Below are positions 25,298-33,687 of a stretch of 64,000 nucleotides of DNA, in pieces. Made by a program: the position numbers and the translations under genes. This stretch comes from Acidimangrovimonas pyrenivorans (GTDB lineage: Bacteria > Pseudomonadota > Alphaproteobacteria > Rhodobacterales > Rhodobacteraceae). The notes beneath the pieces were generated by a model. It searched no databases. It worked only from the letters and a program-made list of their open reading frames with translations, and had not been told where the DNA came from. Every line of letters starts with the position of its first letter. The stretch's first letter is position 1. The DNA lies in contig NZ_JBHRSK010000007.1 in NCBI RefSeq assembly GCF_042643245.1, positions 248,001 to 312,000 on the forward strand, given 5' to 3'.

Positions 25298-26548
25298 CTA
25301 CTCGACGATGCCGGCGGTTTCGACCACGGCATGGAACAGCACATCGGCCCCGGCGCGGGCCCAGTCCGGGCTGATCTCCTCGGCCTCGTTGTGGCTCAGC
25401 CCGTCGACGCAGGGGCACATCACCATCGCCGTCGGCGCCACCCGGTTGATCCAGCAGGCATCGTGGCCGGCGCCCGAGATGATGTTCATGTGGGAATAGC
25501 CCAACCGCTCGGCGGCGTTGCGCACCGCGGTCACGCAGCCGGCATCGAAGGCCACCGGGTCGAAGCCGCCGACCTTCTCGAACTCGACGGTCAGGCCCAT
25601 CTCGTCGCAGATCTTCTGCCCGCCCGCGCGCAGCCGTTTCTCCATGTCCTCGATCACCGCCAGGTCGGGCGAGCGGAAATCGACGGTGAAGACCGCCTTG
25701 CCGGGGATGACGTTGCGCGAATTGGGGTAGACGTCGATATGGCCCGCCGCGCCGACCGCGTGCGGCTTGTGCGACCAGGCGATCTCGTCGACCAGCTCGA
25801 GGATGCGCGCCATGCCGAGGCCGGCATTCTTGCGCATCGGCATCGGGGTCGAGCCGGTATGGCTGTCCTTGCCGTGCACCGTGACCTGGGTCCAGCTCAG
25901 ACCCTGGCCATGGGTGACGACGCCGATATCCTTGCCCTCGGCCTCGAGGATCGGGCCCTGCTCGATATGCAGCTCGAACATCGCGTGCATCTTGCGCGCA
26001 CCGACCTCCTCGTCGCCGACCCAGCCGATCCGTTTCAGCTCGTCGCCGAATTTCTTGCCCTCGGCATCGGCGCGGTCATAGGCCCAGTCCTGGGTGTGCA
26101 TGCCGGCGAAGACGCCGGAAGCCAGCATCGCCGGGGCGAAGCGGGTGCCCTCCTCGTTGGTCCAGTTGGTGACCACGATCGGGTGTTTGGTCTTGATGCC
26201 GAGGTCGTTCAGCGTGCGGACGATCTCGAGCCCGCCGAGCACGCCCAGCACGCCGTCGTATTTGCCGCCGGTCGGCTGGGTGTCGAGGTGGCTGCCGACA
26301 TAGACCGGCAGCGCGTCGGGATCGGTGCCCTCGCGCCGGGCGAACATGTTGCCCATGGTGTCGACGCCCATCGTCAGGCCCGCCGCCTCGCACCATTTCT
26401 GGAACAGCGCGCGGCCCTCGGCATCGGCGTCGGTCAGGGTCTGGCGGTTGTTGCCGCCGGCGACGCCGGGGCCGATCTTGGCCATCTCCATCAGGCTGTC
26501 CCACAGCCGTTCGCCATTGATCCTGAGGTTCTCACCAGGTGCTGCCAT
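25298..26548 (-). CDS. N-carbamoyl-beta-alanine amidohydrolase (M20/AmaB type)
   Basis: The 416-aa Zn-dependent hydrolase has the M20 metal motifs GSHLDTQPTGGKYDG, NEEGTRF and HIEQGPILE, and a late His in GLSHNEAEE. Members hydrolyse N-carbamoyl-beta-alanine (beta-ureidopropionate) or N-carbamoyl amino acids. With dihydropyrimidinase downstream and PreTA nearby, beta-ureidopropionase is the natural reading; allantoate or hydantoin hydrolases are close relatives. It is divergent from a RutR-type regulator, with two operators between them. Confidence 0.9.
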   Translation of the reverse strand: MAAPGENLRINGERLWDSLMEMAKIGPGVAGGNNRQTLTDADAEGRALFQKWCEAAGLTMGVDTMGNMFARREGTDPDALPVYVGSHLDTQPTGGKYDGVLGVLGGLEIVRTLNDLGIKTKHPIVVTNWTNEEGTRFAPAMLASGVFAGMHTQDWAYDRADAEGKKFGDELKRIGWVGDEEVGARKMHAMFELHIEQGPILEAEGKDIGVVTHGQGLSWTQVTVHGKDSHTGSTPMPMRKNAGLGMARILELVDEIAWSHKPHAVGAAGHIDVYPNSRNVIPGKAVFTVDFRSPDLAVIEDMEKRLRAGGQKICDEMGLTVEFEKVGGFDPVAFDAGCVTAVRNAAERLGYSHMNIISGAGHDACWINRVAPTAMVMCPCVDGLSHNEAEEISPDWARAGADVLFHAVVETAGIVE

Positions 26549-26602
26549 CTTTCATTCTCCCTGTCGGTCGGGGCTTGTGCCCTCTTGCGACGAAACCAAT
26601 TC

Positions 26603-26616
26603 TGACCATATGGTCA
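26603..26616. promoter_or_regulatory. RutR-type operator 1
   Basis: The perfect 14-bp palindrome TGACCATATGGTCA is extended to CTGACCATATGGTCAA, one base from the RutR consensus TTGACCA-N2-TGGTCAA. It lies 55 bp upstream of the carbamoylase start. Confidence 0.8.
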
Positions 26617-26635
26617 AACTCAGCAGGCCACGTTC

Positions 26636-26649
26636 TGACCATTCGGTCA
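26636..26649. promoter_or_regulatory. RutR-type operator 2
   Basis: TGACCATTCGGTCA is a palindrome with one mismatch, centred 33 bp from operator 1 and 27 bp upstream of the TetR start. This placement suggests autoregulation. Confidence 0.7.
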
Positions 26650-26675
26650 ACGTTTTTCTCGGTGCGACAGGGGTC

Positions 26676-27326
26676 ATGAGCGACGAAACAGCCATCAATC
26701 GCCCAAAAAAAGGGCGGCGCGAAGCGGCGCGACGCGCAACCGAAAGCACGATTCTGACGGCGGCCGAGTCGGTTTTCGCCGAAGCGGGATTCGGCGGAGC
26801 GACGATGCAGCTGATCGCCGATGTCGCCGGGCTGCCCAAGGCCAACCTGCACTACTACTTCGCCACCAAGGAAGAGCTCTACCGCTCGGTCGTCAACCGC
26901 ATCTTCCTGATCTGGCTGCGGGCGGCGGATGCGATGGACGAGGCCGCCGGCCCGGCCGAGGGCATCGGCGCCTATATCGACGCCAAGATGGAAATCTCGC
27001 GCCACCATCCCAACGGCTCCAAGGTCTGGGCGTCGGAGGTGATGCACGGCGCGCCGGTGATCCAGGACTACCTCGAGACGACGCTGACCGAGTGGACACG
27101 GGGCCGCGTCGCCGTCATCGAACGCTGGATCGCCGAGGGCAAGATGGCGCCGGTCAACCCCGAGCACCTGCTCTACATGCTCTGGGCGACGACCCAGCAT
27201 TACGCCGATTTCGGCCACCAGATCGAGACGCTGAACGGCGGCAAGCCGCTGGACGACGCCCAATGGGAGGCGGCGAAGGCGAGCGTGAAGGAAATCATCC
27301 TGCGCGGGATCGGAGTGGCGATCTAG
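26676..27326 (+). CDS. TetR-family regulator, RutR-like paralogue 1
   Basis: The 216-aa protein has a TetR helix-turn-helix in residues 20-66 (FGGATMQLIADVAGLPKANLHYYFATKEELY). The C-terminal region contains LLYMLWATTQHYADF, close to the uracil-binding regulator RutR. ATG 26676 is chosen because the operators lie directly upstream; a longer open frame would run through them. It should control the divergent carbamoylase operon and itself, with a pyrimidine or beta-alanine-type effector (inference). Confidence 0.85.
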   Translation: MSDETAINRPKKGRREAARRATESTILTAAESVFAEAGFGGATMQLIADVAGLPKANLHYYFATKEELYRSVVNRIFLIWLRAADAMDEAAGPAEGIGAYIDAKMEISRHHPNGSKVWASEVMHGAPVIQDYLETTLTEWTRGRVAVIERWIAEGKMAPVNPEHLLYMLWATTQHYADFGHQIETLNGGKPLDDAQWEAAKASVKEIILRGIGVAI

Positions 27327-27355
27327 GCGACCGCGCCCGTCATCCAGTATGAGGG

Positions 27356-27499
27356 CAGCGCCCGACCCGTCCGGGGCGGGGGTAGAACTGAGCGCTTCGT
27401 TCTTCAAAGCCCCGGCGCCATGCTTTTTGCACCTTCGCCGCCAACAGCGCCCGCCCCGGTGGGGGGCGGGTCGGGCGCTGCCCGGCGTAAACGCCGGGC
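27356..27499 (-). repeat. Long-stem hairpin element, copy R3
   Basis: CAGCGCCCGACCCG (27356-27369) and CGGGTCGGGCGCTG (27467-27480) form a perfect 14-bp stem, followed by GCCCGGCG-TAAA-CGCCGGGC (27480-27499). It sits 3' of the cupin gene on the minus strand, in the same order as R1 and R2. Confidence 0.7.
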
Positions 27500-27542
27500 A
27501 AGACAGATGGTCAGGGATGGAACCAGGGGGAGGCCGAGCCCC

Positions 27543-27830
27543 CTACCCCTTCAACTCCACCTCGACGAAGGTCATCGGGGCGTCGCCGCCGTTGATGACG
27601 TTGTGCTCGGTCCCCATCGGCCGGCTGTAGGCGCTGCCGGCGGGGATGTCGCTGCGGGCGGTCTCGCCGCCCGGCAATTCCAGCAGCAGGCTGCAATCGG
27701 TCACCGTGGTGATGACATATTCCATGCCGTGGACATGCCACCCGGTCTCGGCCCCCGGCGCGAAGTCGAAACGGGTGACGCGCACCCGCTCGTCCTCGTG
27801 CAGCAGCGTGGCAACGGCCTGGGGACGCAT
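27543..27830 (-). CDS. Small cupin-domain protein
   Basis: The 95-aa protein forms a single beta-barrel. Cupin motif 1 is GWHVHGMEYVITTVTDCSLLLELPGG and motif 2 is the SRPMGTEHNVINGGD region with a metal-ligand His. ATG 27830 overlaps the aminotransferase stop by one base, so it belongs to that operon. It may bind a metal and a small acid; its role in beta-amino-acid metabolism is not known. Confidence 0.8.
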   Translation of the reverse strand: MRPQAVATLLHEDERVRVTRFDFAPGAETGWHVHGMEYVITTVTDCSLLLELPGGETARSDIPAGSAYSRPMGTEHNVINGGDAPMTFVEVELKG

Positions 27831-29158
27831 CAGTCCAGCGTCTTCAGAACGTCGGCCAGGGTGCCGATCAGCTGGTCGATCTGGGCCTTGTCGATGATCA
27901 GCGGCGGCGACATGGCGATGATGTCGCCCGTCGTCCGGATCATGATCCCCTTCTCGTAGGCCTTGAGGAAGGCCGAGAAGGCGCGCTTGGTCGGCTCGCC
28001 CGGGATGCCTTCCAGCTCGACGGCGCCGATCAGGCCCATGTTGCGGATGTCGATCACATGCGGCAGGCCCTTGAGCCCGTGCAGCGCGTCCTCCCAATAG
28101 GGCGCCAGCTCGGCGGCGCGCTCGAACAGGCCTTCTTCCTTGTAGGTGTCCAGCGTCGCAATGCCGGCGGCGGCGGCGATCGGGTTGCCGGAATAGGTGT
28201 AGCCGTGGAACAGCTCGATCATGTGCTCGGGGCCCTGCATGAAGGCGTCGTGCACCTCGCCCGTGGTCAGCACCGCGCCCATCGGGATGACGCCGTTGGT
28301 CAGGCCCTTGGCCGTGGTCATCATGTCGGGCAACACGCCGAAATGCTCGGCCGCAAAGCTGCTGCCGAGGCGGCCGAAGCCGGTGATGACCTCGTCGAAG
28401 ATCAGCAGGATGCCGTGCTTCTTGGTGATCTCGCGCAGCCGCTGCAGATAGCCCTTCGGCGGCAGCAGCACGCCGGTCGAGCCCGCCATCGGTTCGACGA
28501 TCACCGCGGCGATGGTCTCGGCGCCGTGCAGGGCGACGATCCGCTCCAGCTCGTCGGCGAGGTTGGCGCCATGTTCCGGCTGGCCGCGGGTGAAGGCGTT
28601 CTGCTCGGGCAGATGGGTATGCGGCAGGTGGTCGACGCCGGTCAGCAGGCTGCCGAACATCTTGCGGTTATTGACGATGCCGCCGACCGAGATGCCGCCG
28701 AAGTTGACGCCGTGATAGCCGCGCTCGCGGCCGATCAACCGGGTGCGGGCGCCGTCGCCGCGGGCGCGGTGATAGGCGATCGCCAGCTTGAGCGCGGTCT
28801 CGACGCTCTCGGAGCCGGAGTTGGTGTAGAAGACGTGCTCGATCCCCTTGGGCGCGACGTCGACCAGCCGGTTGGCCAGCTCGAAGGCGAGCGGGTGGCC
28901 CATCTGGAAGGCCGGCGCGTAGTCGAGCTCGGCCGCCTGCTTCTGGATCGCCTCGGTGATCTTGGGCCGGCAATGGCCGGCGTTGCAGCACCACAGCCCG
29001 GCGGTGCCGTCCAGCACCTGGCGCCCGTCGGACGAGGTGTAATACATGTCCTTGGCGCCGACGAGCATGCGCGGCGCCTTCTTGAACTGGCGGTTCGCCG
29101 TGAAGGGCATCCAGAAGGCATCGAGGTCGTTCGGGGCGGGTTTGCGATCAAGGGCCAT
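27830..29158 (-). CDS. Class III omega-aminotransferase (beta-alanine:pyruvate type)
   Basis: The 442-aa PLP enzyme has TNSGSESVETALKLA for cofactor binding, LLIFDEVITGFGRLG with the PLP Asp, and Lys284 in MTTAKGLTNG as the Schiff-base Lys. In this setting it would convert beta-alanine or 3-aminoisobutyrate to the semialdehyde, completing pyrimidine breakdown. ATG 29158 is chosen from the homology start; a RutR operator lies 71 bp upstream. It is followed by the coupled cupin gene. Confidence 0.92.
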   Translation of the reverse strand: MALDRKPAPNDLDAFWMPFTANRQFKKAPRMLVGAKDMYYTSSDGRQVLDGTAGLWCCNAGHCRPKITEAIQKQAAELDYAPAFQMGHPLAFELANRLVDVAPKGIEHVFYTNSGSESVETALKLAIAYHRARGDGARTRLIGRERGYHGVNFGGISVGGIVNNRKMFGSLLTGVDHLPHTHLPEQNAFTRGQPEHGANLADELERIVALHGAETIAAVIVEPMAGSTGVLLPPKGYLQRLREITKKHGILLIFDEVITGFGRLGSSFAAEHFGVLPDMMTTAKGLTNGVIPMGAVLTTGEVHDAFMQGPEHMIELFHGYTYSGNPIAAAAGIATLDTYKEEGLFERAAELAPYWEDALHGLKGLPHVIDIRNMGLIGAVELEGIPGEPTKRAFSAFLKAYEKGIMIRTTGDIIAMSPPLIIDKAQIDQLIGTLADVLKTLD

Positions 29159-29228
29159 CGGGCTCTCCTTCACACGACCGCGACCGGCCGGCGCCCCGCG
29201 GCGCATCCGGTGCGGAGATTTCATAATT

Positions 29229-29242
29229 TGACCAGATGGTCA
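29229..29242. promoter_or_regulatory. RutR-type operator 3
   Basis: TGACCAGATGGTCA, preceded by T, matches TTGACCA-N2-TGGTCA. It lies in the divergent region between the aminotransferase and the second RutR-type gene. Confidence 0.8.
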
Positions 29243-29395
29243 GGATCACGCTAGCAGAGCGTCGGCGCCAGTCAAGGAAATCGCCCATCACTTGGCAAGG
29301 GGGATTCGTCAGCTGGCGACAAAAGGTGCAAATGGGCTTTTTCCCCGGGCCGGTTTCGGCAAGACTGTTGCAGATGAAATGATGGAAGGCCGCCG

Positions 29396-30013
29396 ATGAA
29401 CGAGACACGCCCCCGCACCCGCATCCAGCGCAAGAACAGCCAGGCGATCCTGGATGCCGCGCTCGAGGTGTTCTCGCAATTCGGCTTCCGCGGCGCGACG
29501 CTGGACCAGATCGCCGAGGTCGCGGGCCTGTCCAAGCCCAACCTGCTCTATTACTTCCCCTCCAAGGAGGCGATGCATGTCGAGCTGCTGGCCGGGCTGA
29601 TGGATACCTGGCTCGACCCGCTGCGCGCGCTCGATCCGGCGGGCGAGCCGGTGGCGGAAATCCTCGGCTATGTCCGCCGCAAGCTGGAACTGAGCCGCGA
29701 TTACCCGCGCGAAAGCCGGTTGTTCGCCAACGAGATCCTGCAGGGCGCGCCGCGCATCCTCGACCTGATCGAGGGCGATCTGCGCGATCTGGTGGACGAG
29801 AAGGCGGCGGTGATCGAGGGCTGGATGGCGGCGGGCAAGCTGGCCCCGGTCGATCCGCGCCACCTGATCTTCTCGATCTGGGCGACGACCCAGCATTACG
29901 CCGATTTCGAGGTCCAGGTCCGCGGCGTGCTGCAGGAGCCGGCCGAGTCCACCCATGCCGGGGCGCTGGACTTCCTGACCCGGCTTTATACCAACGCCCT
30001 GACGCCGCGGTGA
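29396..30013 (+). CDS. rutR: RutR-type TetR regulator, paralogue 2
   Basis: The 205-aa protein is strikingly like E. coli RutR. Shared features are the helix-turn-helix region FSQFGFRGATLDQIAEVAGLSKPNLLYYFPSKEA (29-62), LELSRDYPRESRLFANEILQGAP, and DPRHLIFSIWATTQHYADF near 165. RutR responds to uracil and thymine and controls pyrimidine catabolism by binding TTGACCA-N2-TGGTCAA, exactly the motif seen in this region. It is likely the main regulator of the pyrimidine operons here; its paralogue at 26676 may share or split the targets. Confidence 0.9.
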   Translation: MNETRPRTRIQRKNSQAILDAALEVFSQFGFRGATLDQIAEVAGLSKPNLLYYFPSKEAMHVELLAGLMDTWLDPLRALDPAGEPVAEILGYVRRKLELSRDYPRESRLFANEILQGAPRILDLIEGDLRDLVDEKAAVIEGWMAAGKLAPVDPRHLIFSIWATTQHYADFEVQVRGVLQEPAESTHAGALDFLTRLYTNALTPR

Positions 30014-30057
30014 GGCATCACCTCCCGACGCATCGGCTTCGCCCCCCTCCTGATCGC

Positions 30058-30095
30058 CTCGCCCTGCGCGGTTCCCGCGCGCACCGGGCGGAAGA
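30058..30095 (+). repeat. Fragment C of the ~185-bp repeat
   Basis: A block of about 33 bp is identical to part of copy B (55541-55723) on the opposite strand. It contains TGCGCGGTTCCCGCGCGC and lies about 45 nt after the RutR-type gene stop, in sense with it. It encodes the same ALRGSRAHRAE peptide piece. Confidence 0.7.
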
Positions 30096-30154
30096 GGCAT
30101 GGCACCAAGCGTCATTTCGCCTTCCCAACCGGACCACGGCTGCAAGAAGGGCAA

Positions 30155-30191
30155 CGAAAAAGCGCCCGGTCCACGCACAGGGACCGGGCGC
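30155..30191 (-). terminator. Rho-independent terminator of preTA
   Basis: The perfect 11-bp stem GCGCCCGGTCC/GGACCGGGCGC (30162-30191) is followed on the minus strand by TTTTTCG. It lies about 60 nt after the preA stop. Confidence 0.85.
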
Positions 30192-30252
30192 CAGACGGGG
30201 TGGGCACCCCGGAAGGGTCGGCCGGCAGCGGCTCGCACCGCCGGCCCGCCCC

Positions 30253-31554
30253 CTACTCCGCCGCCTGTGCCGCGGGGTTGTTGGGATGGGTCGTCCAGTT
30301 GGCGTAATCGCCCACGGTCTGGCCGGTGCGCGGGTCGACCACGCCCTTCGCCAGCTGCTCCATGGTGATGCAGCCCTCGACCGGGCAGACATCGACGCAG
30401 AGGTTGCAGGCGACGCATTCCTCGTCCTTGACCTCGAACACCCGGTCTTCCGACATCGCGATCGCCTGGTGGCTGGTATCCTCGCAGGCGGCATAGCAGC
30501 GGCCGCACTTGATGCAGGCCTCCGGGTCGATCTTGGCCTTGGTGACATAGTTGAGGTTGAGATACTGCCAGTCGGTGACATTGGGCACCGCGCGGCCGAC
30601 CACCGAGGCGACGCTGTCATGGCCCTTGTCGTCCATCCACTGGCTCAGGCCCGAGATCATCTCCTGCACCACCTTGAAGCCATAGGTCATGGCCGCGGTG
30701 CAGACCTGCACGTTGCCCGCCCCCAGCGCCAGGAACTCCGCGGCATCGCGCCAGGTCGTCACCCCGCCGATGCCGCTGATCGGCAGACCGGCGGTCTCGG
30801 GGTTGCGGGCAATCTCGGCCACCATGTTGAGCGCGATCGGCTTCACCGCCGGGCCGCAATAGCCGCCATGGGTGCCCTTGCCGTCGATGGTCGGCTGCGG
30901 CGCGAAAAGGTCGAGATCGACCGAGGTGATCGAGTTGATGGTGTTGATCAGCGAAACCGCATCCGCCCCGCCGCGCTTTGCCGCCTCGGCCGGGTAGAGG
31001 ATGTTGGTGATGTTCGGCGTCAGCTTGACGATCACCGGCATCCGCGTGTTCTGCTTGCACCAGCGGGTCACCATCTCGATATATTCCGGCACCTGGCCGA
31101 CGGCCGAGCCCATGCCGCGCTCGGCCATGCCGTGCGGGCAGCCGAAGTTGAGCTCGATCCCGTCGGCGCCGGTCTCCTCGACCAGCGGCAGGATCGCCTT
31201 CCACGCCTCCTCCTGGCACGGCACCATCAGCGACACGACCAGCGCCCGGTCGGGATAGTCGCGCTTGACCTGCTTGATCTCGCGCAGGTTCACCTCCAGC
31301 GGCCGGTCGGTGATCAGCTCGATGTTGTTCAGCCCCAGCAGCCGGCGGTCGGCACCGTAGATGGCACCGTAGCGCGGGCCGTTGACGTTGACGACCGGCG
31401 GGCCGTCCTCGCCCAAGGTCTTCCAGACGACGCCGCCCCAGCCGGCCTCGAAGGCGCGGCGGACGTTGTATTCCTTGTCGGTCGGCGGCGCCGAGGCGAG
31501 CCAGAACGGGTTGGGCGACTTGATGCCGACGAATTCGCTTTGAAGATTGGCCAT
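30253..31554 (-). CDS. preA: NAD-dependent dihydropyrimidine dehydrogenase, PreA subunit
   Basis: The 433-aa protein has an FMN-binding dihydroorotate-dehydrogenase-like barrel (with GVVWKTLG, ELNFGCPHGM and the catalytic-loop region) and a C-terminal 2x[4Fe-4S] ferredoxin domain (CIKCGRCYAAC, CVACNLCVDVCPVEGC). It reduces uracil or thymine to the 5,6-dihydro form. PreT feeds electrons from NADH; its gene is 11 nt upstream in the same operon. A terminator follows. Confidence 0.95.
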   Translation of the reverse strand: MANLQSEFVGIKSPNPFWLASAPPTDKEYNVRRAFEAGWGGVVWKTLGEDGPPVVNVNGPRYGAIYGADRRLLGLNNIELITDRPLEVNLREIKQVKRDYPDRALVVSLMVPCQEEAWKAILPLVEETGADGIELNFGCPHGMAERGMGSAVGQVPEYIEMVTRWCKQNTRMPVIVKLTPNITNILYPAEAAKRGGADAVSLINTINSITSVDLDLFAPQPTIDGKGTHGGYCGPAVKPIALNMVAEIARNPETAGLPISGIGGVTTWRDAAEFLALGAGNVQVCTAAMTYGFKVVQEMISGLSQWMDDKGHDSVASVVGRAVPNVTDWQYLNLNYVTKAKIDPEACIKCGRCYAACEDTSHQAIAMSEDRVFEVKDEECVACNLCVDVCPVEGCITMEQLAKGVVDPRTGQTVGDYANWTTHPNNPAAQAAE

Positions 31555-31565
31555 CTCTGCCTCCC

Positions 31566-32900
31566 TCAGCCCATCAGGGCCGTGTGAATGTCCATCGCCG
31601 CGTCGCGGCCCTCGGCCACCGCGGTGACGGTGAGGTCGTCGCCGCCCGAGGCGCAGTCGCCCCCGGCCCAGACGCCCGCGATGCTGGTCCGGCCCGGGCC
31701 GGTGACGGCGATCTTGCGGCCTGCCAGCGCCAGCCCCTCGGGCGCGCCCTCGAGGCTCTGGCCGATGGCCTTGAACACCTGGTCGGCCTTGAGCCGGAAG
31801 GTCTCGTCGGTCAGGGTCAGGCCGTTCGGCCCCTCCTCGGTATAGGCGAACTCGACCGCCGTGACCGCGCCGTTGCCGATCAGCCTGACCGGCGCCGCAC
31901 CGGCGATGATACGCACGCCCTTCGAGGTCGCGTATTCCTGTTCGTATTCCGAAGCCGACATCTTCTCCTGCCCGCGGCGGTAGACGATGGTGACGGTCTC
32001 GGCGCCCAGCAGCTTCGACTGCACCGCGGCATCCACCGCGGTCATGCCGCCGCCGATGACGACGACGTCGCGGCCGACCGGCAGCTTCGACAGGTCGCCG
32101 CTCTGGCGCAGCTCGGCGATGAAATCGACCGCGTCGCGGACATGGGATTTCTCCTCGCCCTCGGTGCGCAGCGCGTTGACGCCGGCGAGGCCGATGCCCA
32201 GGAACACCGCGTCGAACTCCTGCTGCAGCGCGTCGAGCGACAGTTCCGCCCCCAGCCGCTTGGCATGGACCACCGAGATGCCGCCGATCTTGAGCAGCCA
32301 GTCGACCTCGGCCTGGGCGAAGCCGTCGACCGTCTTGTAGGCGGCGATGCCGTATTCGTTCAGCCCGCCCGGCTTGTCGCGGCCGTCATAGAGCGTGACC
32401 TCGTGGCCCAGCATCGCCAGCCGGTGCGCCGCCGACAGGCCCGCCGGGCCGGCGCCGACCACGGCCACTTTCTTGCCGGTCGCGGCGGCGCGGGTGAAGG
32501 GCTGCGCCCCATGCGCCATCAGCACGTCGGTGGCGTAGCGTTGCAGCCGGCCGATCTCGACCGGCTTGCCCTCGGCCGCCTCGCGCACGCAGGCCTCCTC
32601 GCACAGCTGCTCGGTCGGGCAGACCCGGGCGCACATGCCGCCGAGGATGTTCTGGCTCAGGATCGTCTTCGCCGCCGCCTCGGGCGTGCCGGTCGCGATC
32701 TGGCGGATGAACAGCGGCACGTCGATCGTGGTCGGACAGGCGACCGTGCAGGGCGCGTCATGGCAGAAATAGCAGCGGTCGGCCGCCACCCGCGCCTCAT
32801 GCGCGTCGAGCGGCGGTTCCATGTCCGCGAAATTGTCGGCATAGGCGCCGGCCGGCAGGCGGCCCGGCACCACGCCGGGCGTCAGCGGTGTATTCGACAA
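31566..32900 (-). CDS. preT: NAD-dependent dihydropyrimidine dehydrogenase, PreT subunit
   Basis: The 444-aa flavoprotein has an N-terminal Fe-S domain (CYFCHDAPC, CPTTIDVP, GGMCARVCPTEQLCEEAC), then FAD-binding VVGAGPAGLSAAHRLAMLG and a second nucleotide site VVIGGGMTAVDAA. It passes electrons from NADH to PreA. The start is taken as TTG 32900, with GGGAGAG 5 nt upstream and an N-terminus (SNTPLTPGVVPGRL) fitting the family. A longer in-frame ATG at 32951 would overlap operator 4 and lacks a ribosome binding site. Confidence 0.92.
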   Translation of the reverse strand: MSNTPLTPGVVPGRLPAGAYADNFADMEPPLDAHEARVAADRCYFCHDAPCTVACPTTIDVPLFIRQIATGTPEAAAKTILSQNILGGMCARVCPTEQLCEEACVREAAEGKPVEIGRLQRYATDVLMAHGAQPFTRAAATGKKVAVVGAGPAGLSAAHRLAMLGHEVTLYDGRDKPGGLNEYGIAAYKTVDGFAQAEVDWLLKIGGISVVHAKRLGAELSLDALQQEFDAVFLGIGLAGVNALRTEGEEKSHVRDAVDFIAELRQSGDLSKLPVGRDVVVIGGGMTAVDAAVQSKLLGAETVTIVYRRGQEKMSASEYEQEYATSKGVRIIAGAAPVRLIGNGAVTAVEFAYTEEGPNGLTLTDETFRLKADQVFKAIGQSLEGAPEGLALAGRKIAVTGPGRTSIAGVWAGGDCASGGDDLTVTAVAEGRDAAMDIHTALMG

Positions 32901-32954
32901 GGTGGCTCTCCCGTTGGTCTTTGTTTTGAGAAAAAGCTGCCACAGCGCCATTTT

Positions 32955-32970
32955 TTTATCAAATGGTAAA
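32955..32970. promoter_or_regulatory. Degenerate RutR-type operator 4
   Basis: TTTATCA-AA-TGGTAAA is a 7+7 palindrome with one mismatch in the register of TTGACCA-N2-TGGTCAA. It lies 55 bp upstream of the preT TTG start, the same distance as operator 1 to its gene. Confidence 0.5.
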
Positions 32971-33190
32971 TTTTCACTTTCCGCCGTCAGCCGCCGTTTG
33001 CGGGAAAATCAACGTCTTGGCGGCCGGTTCTGCCCGAAAAACGGTCAAGTCCCGGTCCGGGCGCCCCGGGATTCGCGTTGCGACCGAGACGAAACTGGCG
33101 CTTTTCACCCCCGGATAGCTGGCGTATAAGCGCCCAACCAAAAGGCCACGGCCTGCACCGAACGGGCAGCAAAGACCGACCGAGGACGGC

Positions 33191-33676
33191 ATGACCAAGC
33201 AACCCCATGACACTGACGTCGCCTTCATCCAGGCGCTCGCCGAATTGCTCAACGCCAACGAGCTGACCGAGCTGAGCGTCAAGCGGGAATATGGCGAGAA
33301 TGACAGCCTGAACGTGCGCGTCACCAAGCAGGCCAACGTCGTGACCACGACGGCCACCGCCGCGCCGGCGCCGGCGCCCGCCGCGGCCCCGGCAGCCGCC
33401 CCCGCGGCCGCCCCGGCCGTCGCGGAAGACCCGGCCCAGCATCCCGGCGCCGTCACCTCGCCGATGGTCGGCACCGCCTACCTGGCGCCGGAACCGGGCG
33501 CCGAAAACTTCGTCAGCATCGGCACCCAGGTCAGCGAGGGCGACACCCTGCTGATCGTCGAGGCGATGAAGACGATGAACCACATCCCGGCGCCGCGCGC
33601 CGGTACCGTCAAGCGCATCCTGGTCGAAGACGGCAGCCCGGTGGAATACGGCGCGCCTCTGGTCATCCTCGAATAA
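33191..33676 (+). CDS. accB: Acetyl-CoA carboxylase biotin carboxyl carrier protein
   Basis: The 161-aa protein has an N-terminal dimerisation part, an Ala/Pro-rich flexible linker (residues about 57-78) and a biotinyl domain with EAMKTMN, where Lys127 carries biotin. It is part of acetyl-CoA carboxylase in fatty-acid synthesis. It is followed 11 nt later by accC, so the two form an operon. Confidence 0.96.
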   Translation: MTKQPHDTDVAFIQALAELLNANELTELSVKREYGENDSLNVRVTKQANVVTTTATAAPAPAPAAAPAAAPAAAPAVAEDPAQHPGAVTSPMVGTAYLAPEPGAENFVSIGTQVSEGDTLLIVEAMKTMNHIPAPRAGTVKRILVEDGSPVEYGAPLVILE

Positions 33677-33687
33677 GGGGGCCGGCG

